Positions 8,089 through 15,756 of a stretch of DNA of 39,071 bases are shown here, one piece after another. Position 1 is the stretch's first letter. Each line of letters begins with the position of its first letter. The stretch spans positions 1 through 39,071 of the forward strand of contig CANGGL010000011.1 of NCBI GenBank assembly GCA_947453465.1. Reading direction: 5' to 3'. The DNA comes from Microbacteriaceae bacterium. GTDB taxonomy: Bacteria; Actinomycetota; Actinomycetes; Actinomycetales; Microbacteriaceae. Below the pieces are notes generated by a model, which did no database searches, had not been told where the DNA came from, and was given only the letters and a program-made list of their open reading frames with translations. A program made the translations under genes and the position numbers.

Positions 8089-8267
8089 GTAATCGCGCAC
8101 GAGTTTCTCGCGCAAACTTCGAACACCGATTCGCCAAAATTGCTAATGTACAATTTTTCGGCTGGATTCGCTCGGTTCTCGAGATTTTTACAAAGTAAAA
8201 ATCCTTATAGATAAAGGGCTGTAGGCCCGCCGTGTCACAGGAGCCATTTTGCGGGGCGTTTGCTCGG
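8089..8267. other. Convergent intergenic region between ddl and parB
   Basis: This 179-base AT-rich spacer separates two genes that end towards each other. It contains an inverted repeat AAAATTG/CAATTTT (8136-8157) followed by further T residues, and a short GGGC/GCCC hairpin near 8215-8229. Either may act as a weak terminator, but neither is textbook. No open reading frame is supported. Confidence 0.4.
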
Positions 8268-9263
8268 TTAGTTTGTCTTCTCGAAGCCAAGTTCGCGCAA
8301 AATACGGGTCAAATCTCCATAGGTTGCGAAGTCGATGATCAACTGACCCTTTTTCTTGCCCAAAACCAAACTGACCTTGGTGTTCAATTTGTCGCCGAGT
8401 TGGTCGGCGATTTCCTTGAGGCCATCTTTGCGACCACCCTGGGTGATGGTTGCCTTGCCGGCCTTCGCTGGCTTTTCGATCGAAACAATTTCTTCGAGTG
8501 AACGAACCGAAAGTCCCTCGTTGATCACCTTGTTGGCGAAGTACTCCATTCGCTCTTCGGTTGGTGCCGAGAGAATGGCACGGGCATGGCCAGCGCTCAA
8601 TACTCCAGAAGCAACCTTCAGCTGAACCGATACCGGCAGCTTCAAGAGACGAATCGTGTTGGTGATCTGTGGTCGCGAGCGACCAATCTTCTCAGCCAAC
8701 TGGTCTTGAGTGATGCCAAAGTCACTGAGCAACTGCTGATAAGCGCTGGCTTCTTCAAGCACGTTTAGGTTGGCACGGTGAATGTTCTCTAGCAACGCAT
8801 CGCGCAACATGTTTTCATCTGCGGTGTCGCGAATAACGGCTGGGATGTGGGTAAGACCGGCCTTTTTCGAAGCGCGGAGGCGACGCTCACCCATGATTAG
8901 TTCATATGTCGGCTGGCCGTTTTCCTCACCCAGAGGGCGAACCACGATTGCCTGGAAGACGCCAAACTCCTTGATTGAGTGAACCAGCTCGTTGAACGGT
9001 TCATCCTCAAACACCTTGCGAGGCTGTGATGGGTTTGGCTTGATCGAATTTACGTCAAGGTGGCCCATGCGTGCACCCGGCACAGCAACCAGCTGGTTTG
9101 CCGCATCAGCGCTGGCCTGTGCTGCCGCGCTTTCATTGGCTTCGGTGCTACCAGGTCCTTCGCCGGCGCCAAAAAACACATCGATAGGGCGTTCGCTCGG
9201 GACTGGTGAGGTCGGGATTAGGGCGCCAATGCCCCTGCCTAGACCGACTTTTTTATCTGCCAT
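8268..9263 (-). CDS. parB: Chromosome partitioning protein ParB
   Basis: A 331-residue ParB/Spo0J protein, a CTP-dependent DNA clamp that loads at parS and spreads. It has a basic N-terminal ParA-interacting peptide (KVGLGRGIGALIP), the CTPase motif GERRLRA at 125-131, a helix-turn-helix around 189-215 (QDQLAEKIGRSRPQITNTI) for parS recognition, and a C-terminal dimerisation domain. GAGGAG precedes the ATG, which lies inside the end of parA (11-base overlap), so the pair is co-translated. Target parS sites are present at 3609, 10264, 10988 and 18101. Confidence 0.96.
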   Translation of the reverse strand: MADKKVGLGRGIGALIPTSPVPSERPIDVFFGAGEGPGSTEANESAAAQASADAANQLVAVPGARMGHLDVNSIKPNPSQPRKVFEDEPFNELVHSIKEFGVFQAIVVRPLGEENGQPTYELIMGERRLRASKKAGLTHIPAVIRDTADENMLRDALLENIHRANLNVLEEASAYQQLLSDFGITQDQLAEKIGRSRPQITNTIRLLKLPVSVQLKVASGVLSAGHARAILSAPTEERMEYFANKVINEGLSVRSLEEIVSIEKPAKAGKATITQGGRKDGLKEIADQLGDKLNTKVSLVLGKKKGQLIIDFATYGDLTRILRELGFEKTN

Positions 9264-10146
9264 TTTGCGCTCCTCTAAAAGCGATTTCGATTGCTGCTTC
9301 CATGTATGAAAGCGCGCCCGGTGATGAGTGGTCGTGTGAAATCACGCTGCGGCCAAAGCTTGGGGCTTCACTGACGCGAACGTTGCGCGGGATAATCGCG
9401 TTCAATGTCTGGGTAGGGAAGTGCTGACGCACATCGGCGACTACCTGGGAGGCGAGTTTGGTTCTCGAGTCATACATGGTGAGCAGAATGGTGCTTAGTG
9501 AAAGCTCTGGGTTCAAGTTCTTTTGAATCAAATCGATGTTGCGGAGCAACTGGGAGAGACCTTCGAGTGCGTAGTACTCACACTGAATCGGAATCAGAAC
9601 TTCGCGTGCGGCCACGAAAGCGTTGATCGTTAGTAGGCCGAGGCTTGGTGGGCAGTCGATAAATACGTAATCCGGAGCCTCCTCGGCGCCAGCGATGAAT
9701 TCATCCAAGGCAACCTTGAGAAGGTTGTGCCATTTATCGCGATCGATCTGGGTGACGATTTCGATTTCGGCACCGGCGAGGTCGATGGTTGCCGGGATAC
9801 AGACCAGGTTCGGGCTCTCGGTGGTTGGCTTGATTACCTGAATAAGCGGCGTGCCTTCGGTGAGCACCTCGTAAATACCTTTGACACCCTCTTGGTGGGG
9901 CACTCCGAGCGCCGTAGAGGCGTTTCCCTGAGGATCCAGGTCAATAACCAGAACCTTTAGGCCTTTGGCCGCTAGGGCGGAGGCAAGGTTCACGGTGGTC
10001 GTGGTCTTACCGACGCCACCCTTCTGGTTAGAAATGGTGAAGATGCGGGTCTTCGCTGGCTTTGGTGGGTTCTGGCTCTGGATTACCTGCAGGCGGCGAT
10101 TGCTCTCGCCTAGTTCGCGCAGTAGGGGAGCGTCATTTATGGCCAT
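9253..10146 (-). CDS. parA: Chromosome partitioning ATPase ParA
   Basis: A 297-residue deviant Walker-A ATPase (Soj/ParA) with KGGVGKTT at 42-49 and the ParA signature DLDPQGNAST. It works with ParB to separate replicated origins. An N-terminal extension of about 30 residues precedes the ATPase core, as is common in actinobacteria. AGGGGAGA lies upstream of the ATG. The upstream spacer carries a half parS (TGTTTCACG at 10166-10174), an inverted repeat and a perfect parS, so its expression may respond to ParB binding (inference). Confidence 0.96.
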   Translation of the reverse strand: MAINDAPLLRELGESNRRLQVIQSQNPPKPAKTRIFTISNQKGGVGKTTTTVNLASALAAKGLKVLVIDLDPQGNASTALGVPHQEGVKGIYEVLTEGTPLIQVIKPTTESPNLVCIPATIDLAGAEIEIVTQIDRDKWHNLLKVALDEFIAGAEEAPDYVFIDCPPSLGLLTINAFVAAREVLIPIQCEYYALEGLSQLLRNIDLIQKNLNPELSLSTILLTMYDSRTKLASQVVADVRQHFPTQTLNAIIPRNVRVSEAPSFGRSVISHDHSSPGALSYMEAAIEIAFRGAQNGR

Positions 10147-10197
10147 AGCTCGGTTTCTCCCCTAATGTTTCACGCGAGGACCCAGCGTGACCGATAA

Positions 10198-10222
10198 CAA
10201 ACAGACAAGCTATGTCTGTTTG
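10198..10222. repeat. 10-bp inverted repeat between rsmG and parA
   Basis: CAAACAGACA and TGTCTGTTTG form a perfect 10-base stem with a 5-base loop. On the minus strand it is followed by TTATCGG, not a T-run, so it is a weak terminator candidate for rsmG. It could also be a regulator site for parA. Confidence 0.5.
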
Positions 10223-10263
10223 AGGGCACGGTGTCTGAGACTTGTCCGCATTAACTTTCAAGA

Positions 10264-10279
10264 TGTTTCACGTGAAACA
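10264..10279. other. parS site in the parA-rsmG spacer (core of a 26-bp palindrome)
   Basis: A perfect 16-base parS consensus. The symmetry extends five more bases on each side, giving a perfect palindrome from 10259 to 10284. It lies just downstream of the rsmG stop codon. Confidence 0.94.
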
Positions 10280-10300
10280 TCTTGTTGAATCTTTCAGTTT

Positions 10301-10939
10301 TTAGAATAACCTAGTTCGCACTACGCGAGTTGGTTCCTCCAGGTGCTGTGCACCGGTGAAGACAATCTCAAAGCTGTGGATATCTAGCTTTCGCATCAAA
10401 TTCTTGGAGTCGTCGATTTCCTCTTGAGCCTTCGAGCCTTTTAGCGCGATGATCTCACCGCCGTGGCGGGTCATCGGAACAGTTAGGCGTAGCAACTTAG
10501 GCAGTGCGGACACGGCGCGAGCGGTAACAACATCAAAGGCCTCGCCAACCTCTTCGGCGCGTGCTCGCAAAACGCGAACATTGGTTAGACCAAGTGCCTC
10601 TACCTGTTCGACCAACCAGTTAGAGCGGCGTTCCATCGGCTCGATGAGAGTGAATTGAGCCTCTGGCTGAGCTATTGCCATCGGAATACCTGGGAGGCCT
10701 GCGCCTGAGCCAACATCTGCAACTCGTGCGCCCGGTTCGATTAGTTCGGCCACCACGGCAGAGTTCAGAATGTGGCGAGTCCAAAGCTTTGGCATTTCAC
10801 GCGGACCGAGCAAACCTAGCTCGTCGCCATCCTTGATCAGCGCAGCGGCGTAGGCACGAGCCTTGTCGATGCCGTCTCCAAAAATGGTCGCCGCAACGGC
10901 AGGTTCTACCTCTGGAGTGAAATCTTGTTCTTCTGTCAT
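10301..10939 (-). CDS. rsmG: 16S rRNA (guanine527-N7)-methyltransferase
   Basis: A 212-residue SAM-dependent methyltransferase (RsmG/GidB) that modifies G527 of 16S rRNA. The SAM-binding motif VADVGSGAGLPGI is at 73-85 and the family segment RHILNS at 55-60. The start is placed at ATG 10939 because GGAGG lies eight bases upstream; an ATG at 10954 overlaps that ribosome binding site and is unlikely. The gene keeps its conserved place between jag and parA. Loss of this enzyme is known to give low-level streptomycin resistance in several bacteria. Confidence 0.95.
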   Translation of the reverse strand: MTEEQDFTPEVEPAVAATIFGDGIDKARAYAAALIKDGDELGLLGPREMPKLWTRHILNSAVVAELIEPGARVADVGSGAGLPGIPMAIAQPEAQFTLIEPMERRSNWLVEQVEALGLTNVRVLRARAEEVGEAFDVVTARAVSALPKLLRLTVPMTRHGGEIIALKGSKAQEEIDDSKNLMRKLDIHSFEIVFTGAQHLEEPTRVVRTRLF

Positions 10940-10957
10940 GCGTTTAGCCTCCATATA

Positions 10958-10993
10958 GAAACATAGGGCCGGATGAGTCCGGCCCTATGTTTC
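10958..10993. repeat. Perfect 16-bp stem-loop between jag and rsmG, sharing an arm with parS
   Basis: The arms 10958-10973 (GAAACATAGGGCCGGA) and 10978-10993 are perfectly complementary around the loop TGAG. The right arm runs into the parS at 10988, and the left arm repeats half of that parS (GAAACA). On the minus strand the hairpin is followed by TATATGGAGG, the rsmG ribosome binding site region, with no T-run, so it is not a normal terminator. It may be an RNA structure ahead of rsmG, or an extended ParB-binding arrangement. Confidence 0.75.
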
Positions 10994-11003
10994 ACGTGAA
11001 ACA
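10988..11003. other. parS site between jag and rsmG
   Basis: A perfect match to the 16-base parS consensus TGTTTCACGTGAAACA, 709 bases from the end of the previous parS. It overlaps the right arm of the large stem-loop by six bases. Confidence 0.94.
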
Positions 11004-11085
11004 TTTTCTTAAGTTGTTGCGTTCAAGTCTCGAACAGCGTGTTCTAAAACCGACATAGCTGTCAGTTTCTTAGCGCCCACGCTCG

Positions 11086-11101
11086 GTTCTCGCGTGAAAC
11101 A
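11086..11101. other. Degenerate parS-like half site
   Basis: GTTCTCGCGTGAAACA keeps the right half of parS (GTGAAACA) and matches 12 of 16 positions overall. It lies 82 bases from a perfect parS, just downstream of jag. It may be a decayed or weak site. Confidence 0.35.
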
Positions 11102-11115
11102 TTCGGGGTGAGACT

Positions 11116-11682
11116 TTAAGCAGGCTTGATCACAATGTGACGGTCGCGACCTTCGCCCTCAGACTCAGACACTAGGCCGGCCTCAGAGATGATGTCGTGA
11201 ACGATCTTGCGCTCGTATGAAGACATTGGCTTCATCGGAATAGCCTCGCCGTTGTCTTTGACCTTGGCAATTAGCTTGTTGACGATGCGGGTTAGCTCGT
11301 CTACGCGGGCTTGGCGTGAGCCACCGACATCAAGAATCAAGCGGCTGAACGAGTTGGTCTTCACTTGAACCGCAAGACGGGTTAGCTCCTGAAGCGCCTC
11401 AACGGTCTCTGGCTCAGAGATAACGCGTAGGTTACTGTCCTGGTTAGCAGTGATCTCTAGGTAGGCGCGGCCCTGTCGAACATCGATGTCAATGTCGCCA
11501 TCTAGGTCGAAGATGTCTAGAAGTTCTTCTAGGTAGTCAGCGGCGATGTCGCCTTCTTCTTCTAGTGCCTTTACTGAATCCTTGGCTTCACCTTCGGCTT
11601 CGATTACCTCAGGGGCGTCGACAACGGATTCGGTGTCTACGGTTTCTACTGCCTCAGCGGCTTGTTCTGATTTCTTAGTCAT
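11116..11682 (-). CDS. jag: Jag/KhpB RNA-binding protein (KH and R3H domains)
   Basis: A 188-residue protein. An acidic low-complexity N-terminus (about 1-45) is followed by a KH-type fold (about 46-120) and a C-terminal R3H domain (about 125-187), with the R3H-like segment SSYERKIVHDI at about 154-164. The family binds RNA and, in Gram-positive bacteria, influences elongation and division with KhpA. It lacks the longer Jag-N domain found in Firmicutes. It starts nine bases after the yidC stop, in the conserved rpmH-rnpA-yidD-yidC-jag operon. Confidence 0.92.
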   Translation of the reverse strand: MTKKSEQAAEAVETVDTESVVDAPEVIEAEGEAKDSVKALEEEGDIAADYLEELLDIFDLDGDIDIDVRQGRAYLEITANQDSNLRVISEPETVEALQELTRLAVQVKTNSFSRLILDVGGSRQARVDELTRIVNKLIAKVKDNGEAIPMKPMSSYERKIVHDIISEAGLVSESEGEGRDRHIVIKPA

Positions 11683-11691
11683 GAAAATGTC

Positions 11692-12663
11692 CTAGTTCTT
11701 AGGCTTGTTGGTTGGCTTTGTGGTTGCTGCCGGCTTTGCGGCTGGCTTGGCAGCGGTGTTCTTGGCGCGAGCCTTTCCCACCGGCTGAACTCGCTGGCGA
11801 GGAGTCTCTTCGATTTCTGCTTCAACCTCGGCCTTTTTTGGCAACTTGCCCTTCTTGGCGAGGCGCTCTTCGCGAGCCTTGTGGGCAACTGAGCCAGGGG
11901 TAGGCATGTTGCGAATGACGATGAACTGCTGGCCCATGGTCCAGAAGTTTGAAGTCAACCAGTAGAACATGACGCCGAGCGGGAAAGAGATACCCGAGAT
12001 GGCGAAGATGACCGGGAATATGTACAGCATGATTTTCTGGGTCTGCATGTACTGGCTGGTTGCTACGGCCGGGTTCTGGTTCTTAGCAATGATCTGCTTC
12101 TGGGTGATGAACTGCGATGCGGTCATCGCAATAATCATGACTGCAGCCAAGATCTTTACCTCTAGGAGGCCGCTGTTCATAAAGGTTGCCGAGAGGGGAG
12201 CACCGAACAGGTTTGAGTCAGCGAATGACTTCGACAGTTCAACGGTGACTGCACCTACGCCACCCTTGCCCTTCTGTGCATCGTTTAGAACGAAGAAGAG
12301 GCTCGAGAAGATTGGCATCTGCATCAGCAAAGGCAAGCAAGAGCTCAATGGGTTAGACCCTGACTTCTTGTATAGCGCCATCTGCTCAGCGGCAAACTTT
12401 TCGCGGGACTCGCGGTCGGTCTTACCCTTGTACTTCTTCTGAAGCTTCTGCAGTTCGGGCTGAACCAAGAGCATGTTGCGCTGGCTCTTGATTTGCTTGA
12501 CGAAAACCGGGATCAAAGCGGCACGAACAACAAGTGTTAGGCCAACGATTGATAGAACCCAGGTGAGTCCACCGTCGGTCGGCATGCCAACAGAGGTGAA
12601 CACTGTGTGGAACATGACGAGCACAAGCTCGACCGCCCACTTGATTGGCCAAAGAATATCCAT
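11692..12663 (-). CDS. yidC: Membrane protein insertase YidC
   Basis: A 323-residue YidC/Oxa1 insertase that places proteins into the cytoplasmic membrane with or without SecYEG. About five hydrophobic helices are visible, starting near residues 5-25 and 33-53. Between the first pair and the later helices lies a charged cytoplasmic hairpin (ERxxQ-type segment near QPELQKLQKKYKGK). The C-terminus from about 265 is lysine- and alanine-rich and disordered, which may contact ribosomes. AAGGG precedes the ATG, which is two bases from the yidD stop. Confidence 0.95.
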   Translation of the reverse strand: MDILWPIKWAVELVLVMFHTVFTSVGMPTDGGLTWVLSIVGLTLVVRAALIPVFVKQIKSQRNMLLVQPELQKLQKKYKGKTDRESREKFAAEQMALYKKSGSNPLSSCLPLLMQMPIFSSLFFVLNDAQKGKGGVGAVTVELSKSFADSNLFGAPLSATFMNSGLLEVKILAAVMIIAMTASQFITQKQIIAKNQNPAVATSQYMQTQKIMLYIFPVIFAISGISFPLGVMFYWLTSNFWTMGQQFIVIRNMPTPGSVAHKAREERLAKKGKLPKKAEVEAEIEETPRQRVQPVGKARAKNTAAKPAAKPAATTKPTNKPKN

Positions 12664-12665
12664 GA

Positions 12666-12968
12666 CTAGCCCTTCTTAGAGGTTGGTACTACAAATCCAT
12701 GTGCAGAAACCGTGAATATCCCGGTTCCGTGTTTCACCCTGTCGACGCCACCTTGCGACCACGGGTTACAGCGCAATACTCGCCAGGCGGTCAACACCGC
12801 ACCAACAACTACGCCGCGTCGTTGAAAAGCTTCCAAACCATAGGCCGAGCAACTCGGGTAATACCGGCAAACATCTCCATAGAGCGGAGAGATGACCTTT
12901 CGGTAGAACTTCAAAAACAGAACAACTAAGTTTCTTGGTGCCAACCAAAGCAAGTAAACGAGTCTCAT
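12666..12968 (-). CDS. yidD: Membrane protein insertion efficiency factor YidD
   Basis: A 100-residue protein with the family core [19 protein letters not shown] and the later [14 protein letters not shown], rich in conserved cysteines. YidD is a small membrane-associated factor that helps YidC-dependent insertion. The ATG overlaps the rnpA stop codon (ATGA), so translation is coupled to rnpA. The C-terminal 20 residues are not conserved in the family as far as can be judged by eye. Confidence 0.94.
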   Translation of the reverse strand: MRLVYLLWLAPRNLVVLFLKFYRKVISPLYGDVCRYYPSCSAYGLEAFQRRGVVVGAVLTAWRVLRCNPWSQGGVDRVKHGTGIFTVSAHGFVVPTSKKG

Positions 12969-13315
12969 GCTCTGGCTGATTTCTTTATTGCTGCGGCAAA
13001 CCCGGATTCAAACTCTGATTGAAGTTTTGACCACTCCAGGGAAGCTGCACCCGGTAGAGCTCTAACTACAACATCGGCTTTTATTTCCAGGGTTTGCAGG
13101 GCCTGTCGAGACATCGCCCGGAGGCGTCTTTTGACCAGGTTTCTTTGAACGGCACCACCAACCGTTTTTGCCACCACAAAACCAAAGCGGGCATGAGGCG
13201 AGGCCTCATCCCGCTTTAGGTAGATGACTATGTGATCAGAACCGACTTTGCGCCCCTGCTTCATTGTCGACCGGAAGTCGTCTGCAGAAAGCAATCGATT
13301 CTCGCGAGCCAACAT
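12965..13315 (-). CDS. rnpA: Ribonuclease P protein component
   Basis: A 116-residue basic protein, the protein subunit of RNase P that matures tRNA 5' ends. It carries the family RNR-type motif [12 protein letters not shown] at about 60-71 and the N-terminal segment [20 protein letters not shown]. The start is the ATG at 13315, thirty bases after the rpmH stop. It sits in the usual place between rpmH and yidD. Confidence 0.95.
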   Translation of the reverse strand: MLARENRLLSADDFRSTMKQGRKVGSDHIVIYLKRDEASPHARFGFVVAKTVGGAVQRNLVKRRLRAMSRQALQTLEIKADVVVRALPGAASLEWSKLQSEFESGFAAAIKKSARA

Positions 13316-13344
13316 TTAGCTAGCTATGCGATCGATTTGGAGAT

Positions 13345-13482
13345 TTAGGCCGAAAGCTCTGAACGGCCCTTGCGGCGGCGAGCTGCAAGGATTGCGCGAC
13401 CCGCACGGGTCTGCATGCGCAAACGGAAACCGTGGGTCTTTGAACGACGACGGTTGTTTGGCTGGAAAGTACGCTTCGACAT
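13345..13482 (-). CDS. rpmH: 50S ribosomal protein L34
   Basis: A 45-residue, strongly basic protein beginning [19 protein letters not shown] and ending [11 protein letters not shown], a full-length L34. It is the first gene of the operon that runs through rnpA, yidD, yidC and jag. AGAAGA upstream of the ATG serves as a ribosome binding site. A good sigma-A-type promoter lies about 90-120 bases upstream. Confidence 0.97.
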   Translation of the reverse strand: MSKRTFQPNNRRRSKTHGFRLRMQTRAGRAILAARRRKGRSELSA

Positions 13483-13572
13483 GTTGATCTTCTTCTGTTA
13501 GTGGAACAAAGTATGTGTTTGGGAACACAAGCCATTTCGCTTCTGCCGTTCCCTATGCAGAGCAACCTGTTA

Positions 13573-13602
13573 AATCTACGCCAAGTTAATGATCTCGGTC
13601 AA
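13573..13602 (-). promoter_or_regulatory. Promoter of the rpmH operon
   Basis: Read on the minus strand, TTGACC (13602-13597) and TAGATT (13578-13573) are separated by 18 bases. Both hexamers are close to the sigma-A consensus. Transcription would begin near 13566, giving an 80-90-base leader before rpmH. Confidence 0.65.
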
Positions 13603-13725
13603 GTTATCGAGCCTGTTTCCGAAAAAACTTTAGAGTCTGCCACAAAGACCCAAAAATAAACGTTAATGACACGCGGGGATAATTTGCTTTTAAGCAACGT
13701 AATTGAGTTGAATGGCACGAGGGGA

Positions 13726-13799
13726 TTCTCCACAGGTACAAACAGACCTAAACTAACTTTTCCACAGGTTTTCCACAGGGTGGATAACTTTGTGGAAAA
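13726..13799. other. DnaA-box cluster upstream of dnaA (oriC part 1)
   Basis: Five sequences with one mismatch to TTATCCACA lie within 74 bases: TTCTCCACA (13726), TTTTCCACA (13758 and 13769), TTATCCACC (minus strand, 13779-13787) and TTTTCCACA (minus strand, 13791-13799). None is perfect. The cluster lies within the 372-base spacer between rpmH and dnaA. It probably binds DnaA to autoregulate dnaA and assist origin opening. Apart from the rpmH promoter, no gene is visible in the spacer. Confidence 0.75.
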
Positions 13800-13854
13800 T
13801 AGTTGAAAATCAAGTAACTACTGGTAAGTAAGCCAAAAAAGCATTCGAAAGGGG

Positions 13855-15282
13855 ATGAAGCTGTTGTCTGATCAAGACGTAGTTGCCGGTTTGTGGCAAA
13901 CACTTGTCAACAAGCTAAACCTCGACGATCGAATGACACCTCAGCTCCTGGGCTACATCAACCTAGTTGAGCCAAAGGGTGTTTTGGGTGAAACCCTTTA
14001 TCTGGAAGTTCCGAACGAATTTACCCGAGGCATCCTGCAGGAAAGAATCCGGCCGGTGATGTTGGATGCGATGACTATAAATGACGAGTTTGGCGGCCCG
14101 ACCAACTTTGCAGTGGTGGTGAACCCGGAAATTGAAGCGGCATTCACCCAAAACCTTCCACTCGATGAGCCGGTTGCGCCGGAGCGAGTTGTCCCGGTTA
14201 GTTACACAGACAATGCTGAACACCCATCAAAGACAGCGGTTTCAAGCCAGGATGCACGACTAAACCCGAAATACACCTTCGACAGTTTTGTGAGTGGTGG
14301 CTCAAACCGCATGGCACACGCGGCGGCCTTTGCCGTGGCAGAAGCCCCCGCCAAGGCTTATAACCCACTCTTTATCTACGGTGACTCGGGTCTTGGCAAG
14401 ACTCACCTACTCCATGCAGTCGGACACTACGCCCTAAACCTTTATCCAAGAATCAAGGTTCGTTACGTTTCGAGCGAAGAGTTCACTAACGACTTCATTA
14501 ACTCGATTCAAAACAACCGCACAGCGCAGTTCCAAGCGGACTACCGCGATGTTGACCTTTTGCTGATTGACGACATTCAGTTCATGGAAGGTAAGGACCA
14601 GACCCAAGAGGCGTTCTTCCACACCTTCAACACGCTGCATGGTCACAACAAGCAGGTCGTGATCACCAGCGATAAGCCACCTAAGCAGCTCACCGGATTT
14701 GAAGACCGCATGCTGTCTCGTTTTGAGTGGGGTCTACTAACCGACATTCAGGCTCCCGAGCTGGAAACCCGAATCGCAATTCTTCGAAAGAAGGCCGAAC
14801 GCGATAAATTCCAGATTGCCGATGACGTTTTGGAATACATGGCTGCCCGTGTTGCCTCAAACATCCGCGAACTAGAAGGCACCTTGATTCGAGTTACAGC
14901 TTATGCAGCGCTGAATCGACAGAGAATTGACATGGCACTGGTTCAGGCAATCCTCAAAGATGTCGTTCCTCTGGGCCAAGACAACATAATTGCTCCAATC
15001 GACATAATTAATGCCGTTGCCAGCTATTACAAGTTCACCGCCGATGACCTGTACGGCTCATCTCGCACCCAGGCGGTTGCTCTAGCAAGACAAATCGCAA
15101 TGTATTTGTGCCGCGAGCAAACCAACCTGTCATTGCCGAAGATCGGCCAGCTATTCGGTGGCCGCGACCACACCACGGTTATGTATGCGAATAACAAGGT
15201 CAATGACCTGATGAAAGAGCGTCGCTACGTCTACAACCAAATCACAGAGATTTTGGGACGTATTAAGGCCGATCAGAAGTAG
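13855..15282 (+). CDS. dnaA: Chromosomal replication initiator DnaA
   Basis: A 475-residue AAA+ initiator that opens oriC. Domain I covers about 1-90, a short variable linker follows to about 135, then the AAA+ core has Walker A GDSGLGKT at 176-183 and Walker B LLLIDD at 235-240. The C-terminal domain IV carries the DnaA-box recognition signature [11 protein letters not shown]. The start is uncertain: GGGG touches the ATG at 13855 with no spacer, whereas a TTG at 13864 has AAAGGGG nine bases upstream. The linker is short compared with Streptomyces DnaA. DnaA boxes lie on both sides of the gene. Confidence 0.96.
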   Translation: MKLLSDQDVVAGLWQTLVNKLNLDDRMTPQLLGYINLVEPKGVLGETLYLEVPNEFTRGILQERIRPVMLDAMTINDEFGGPTNFAVVVNPEIEAAFTQNLPLDEPVAPERVVPVSYTDNAEHPSKTAVSSQDARLNPKYTFDSFVSGGSNRMAHAAAFAVAEAPAKAYNPLFIYGDSGLGKTHLLHAVGHYALNLYPRIKVRYVSSEEFTNDFINSIQNNRTAQFQADYRDVDLLLIDDIQFMEGKDQTQEAFFHTFNTLHGHNKQVVITSDKPPKQLTGFEDRMLSRFEWGLLTDIQAPELETRIAILRKKAERDKFQIADDVLEYMAARVASNIRELEGTLIRVTAYAALNRQRIDMALVQAILKDVVPLGQDNIIAPIDIINAVASYYKFTADDLYGSSRTQAVALARQIAMYLCREQTNLSLPKIGQLFGGRDHTTVMYANNKVNDLMKERRYVYNQITEILGRIKADQK

Positions 15283-15333
15283 CGTCCTGGTGTCTTTAGC
15301 CGAGCCAAGGGAACGGCAACAACCATAAATCAT

Positions 15334-15363
15334 CACCTCAGAATTGCTCTGGGGTGTTTTTTT
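15334..15363 (+). terminator. Intrinsic terminator of dnaA
   Basis: CACCTCAGA and TCTGGGGTG form a 9-base stem (one T-G pair) around the loop ATTGC, followed by a run of seven T residues. It lies 51 bases after the dnaA stop. Confidence 0.88.
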
Positions 15364-15645
15364 GTTCTATTTGCCAAAAATAAACATATGAACATGTATG
15401 TGGATAACTGTGGATAACTTCCTGAATTACGTGAATAGCTGTCAACCAGCCTGTGAGAGCAAAAATTTGAATACACAGACGGTGAAGTTATCCACATGTT
15501 AATCCACAGGTGTATAAACATCTTTCAACGATGTAGTTTCATTGAATTTACTGGGGTGTAGTGACTTATCCACAGTTTCCACAGGTGTTAATAACCTTGT
15601 TTTAAAGAATTAAAGAATTAGATAAATTCATAACGAATTACGAGA
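15364..15645. other. oriC: Replication origin oriC between dnaA and dnaN
   Basis: Four perfect DnaA boxes TTATCCACA are present: minus strand at 15399-15407 and 15409-15417, plus strand at 15488-15496 and 15566-15574. Weaker boxes are at 15500-15508 (TAATCCACA) and 15575-15583 (GTTTCCACA). They are followed by a very AT-rich segment at about 15587-15645 with a tandem repeat TAAAGAAT twice (15603-15618), the likely DNA-unwinding element. The opposed box pairs and the flanking AT-rich tract match a standard actinobacterial origin. No gene is visible between the dnaA terminator and dnaN. Confidence 0.92.
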
Positions 15646-15682
15646 AGCACAAAAACTAGGAAAACCCCTAAACAACAGGGAT

Positions 15683-15711
15683 TTGTCCGTCATCTGTGCC
15701 AAGATTAAGCC
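15683..15711 (+). promoter_or_regulatory. Possible dnaN promoter
   Basis: TTGTCC (15683-15688) and TAAGCC (15706-15711) are spaced by 17 bases. The -35 is reasonable and the -10 is poor. The position fits a short leader before dnaN. Confidence 0.35.
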
Positions 15712-15756
15712 CTAGAAACCAATGCTTTGATTAGCGAAGCAGATTCGGGGAAACCT

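Noticed and set aside
10958-10993. Intrinsic terminator of jag
   Set aside because: The stem is strong but no T-run follows on the minus strand; the rsmG ribosome binding site follows instead. It is kept as a stem-loop of unknown role.
15361-15620. CRISPR-like repeats in the dnaA-dnaN gap
   Set aside because: The repeated short sequences are 9-base DnaA boxes with uneven spacing; there are no regular spacers.
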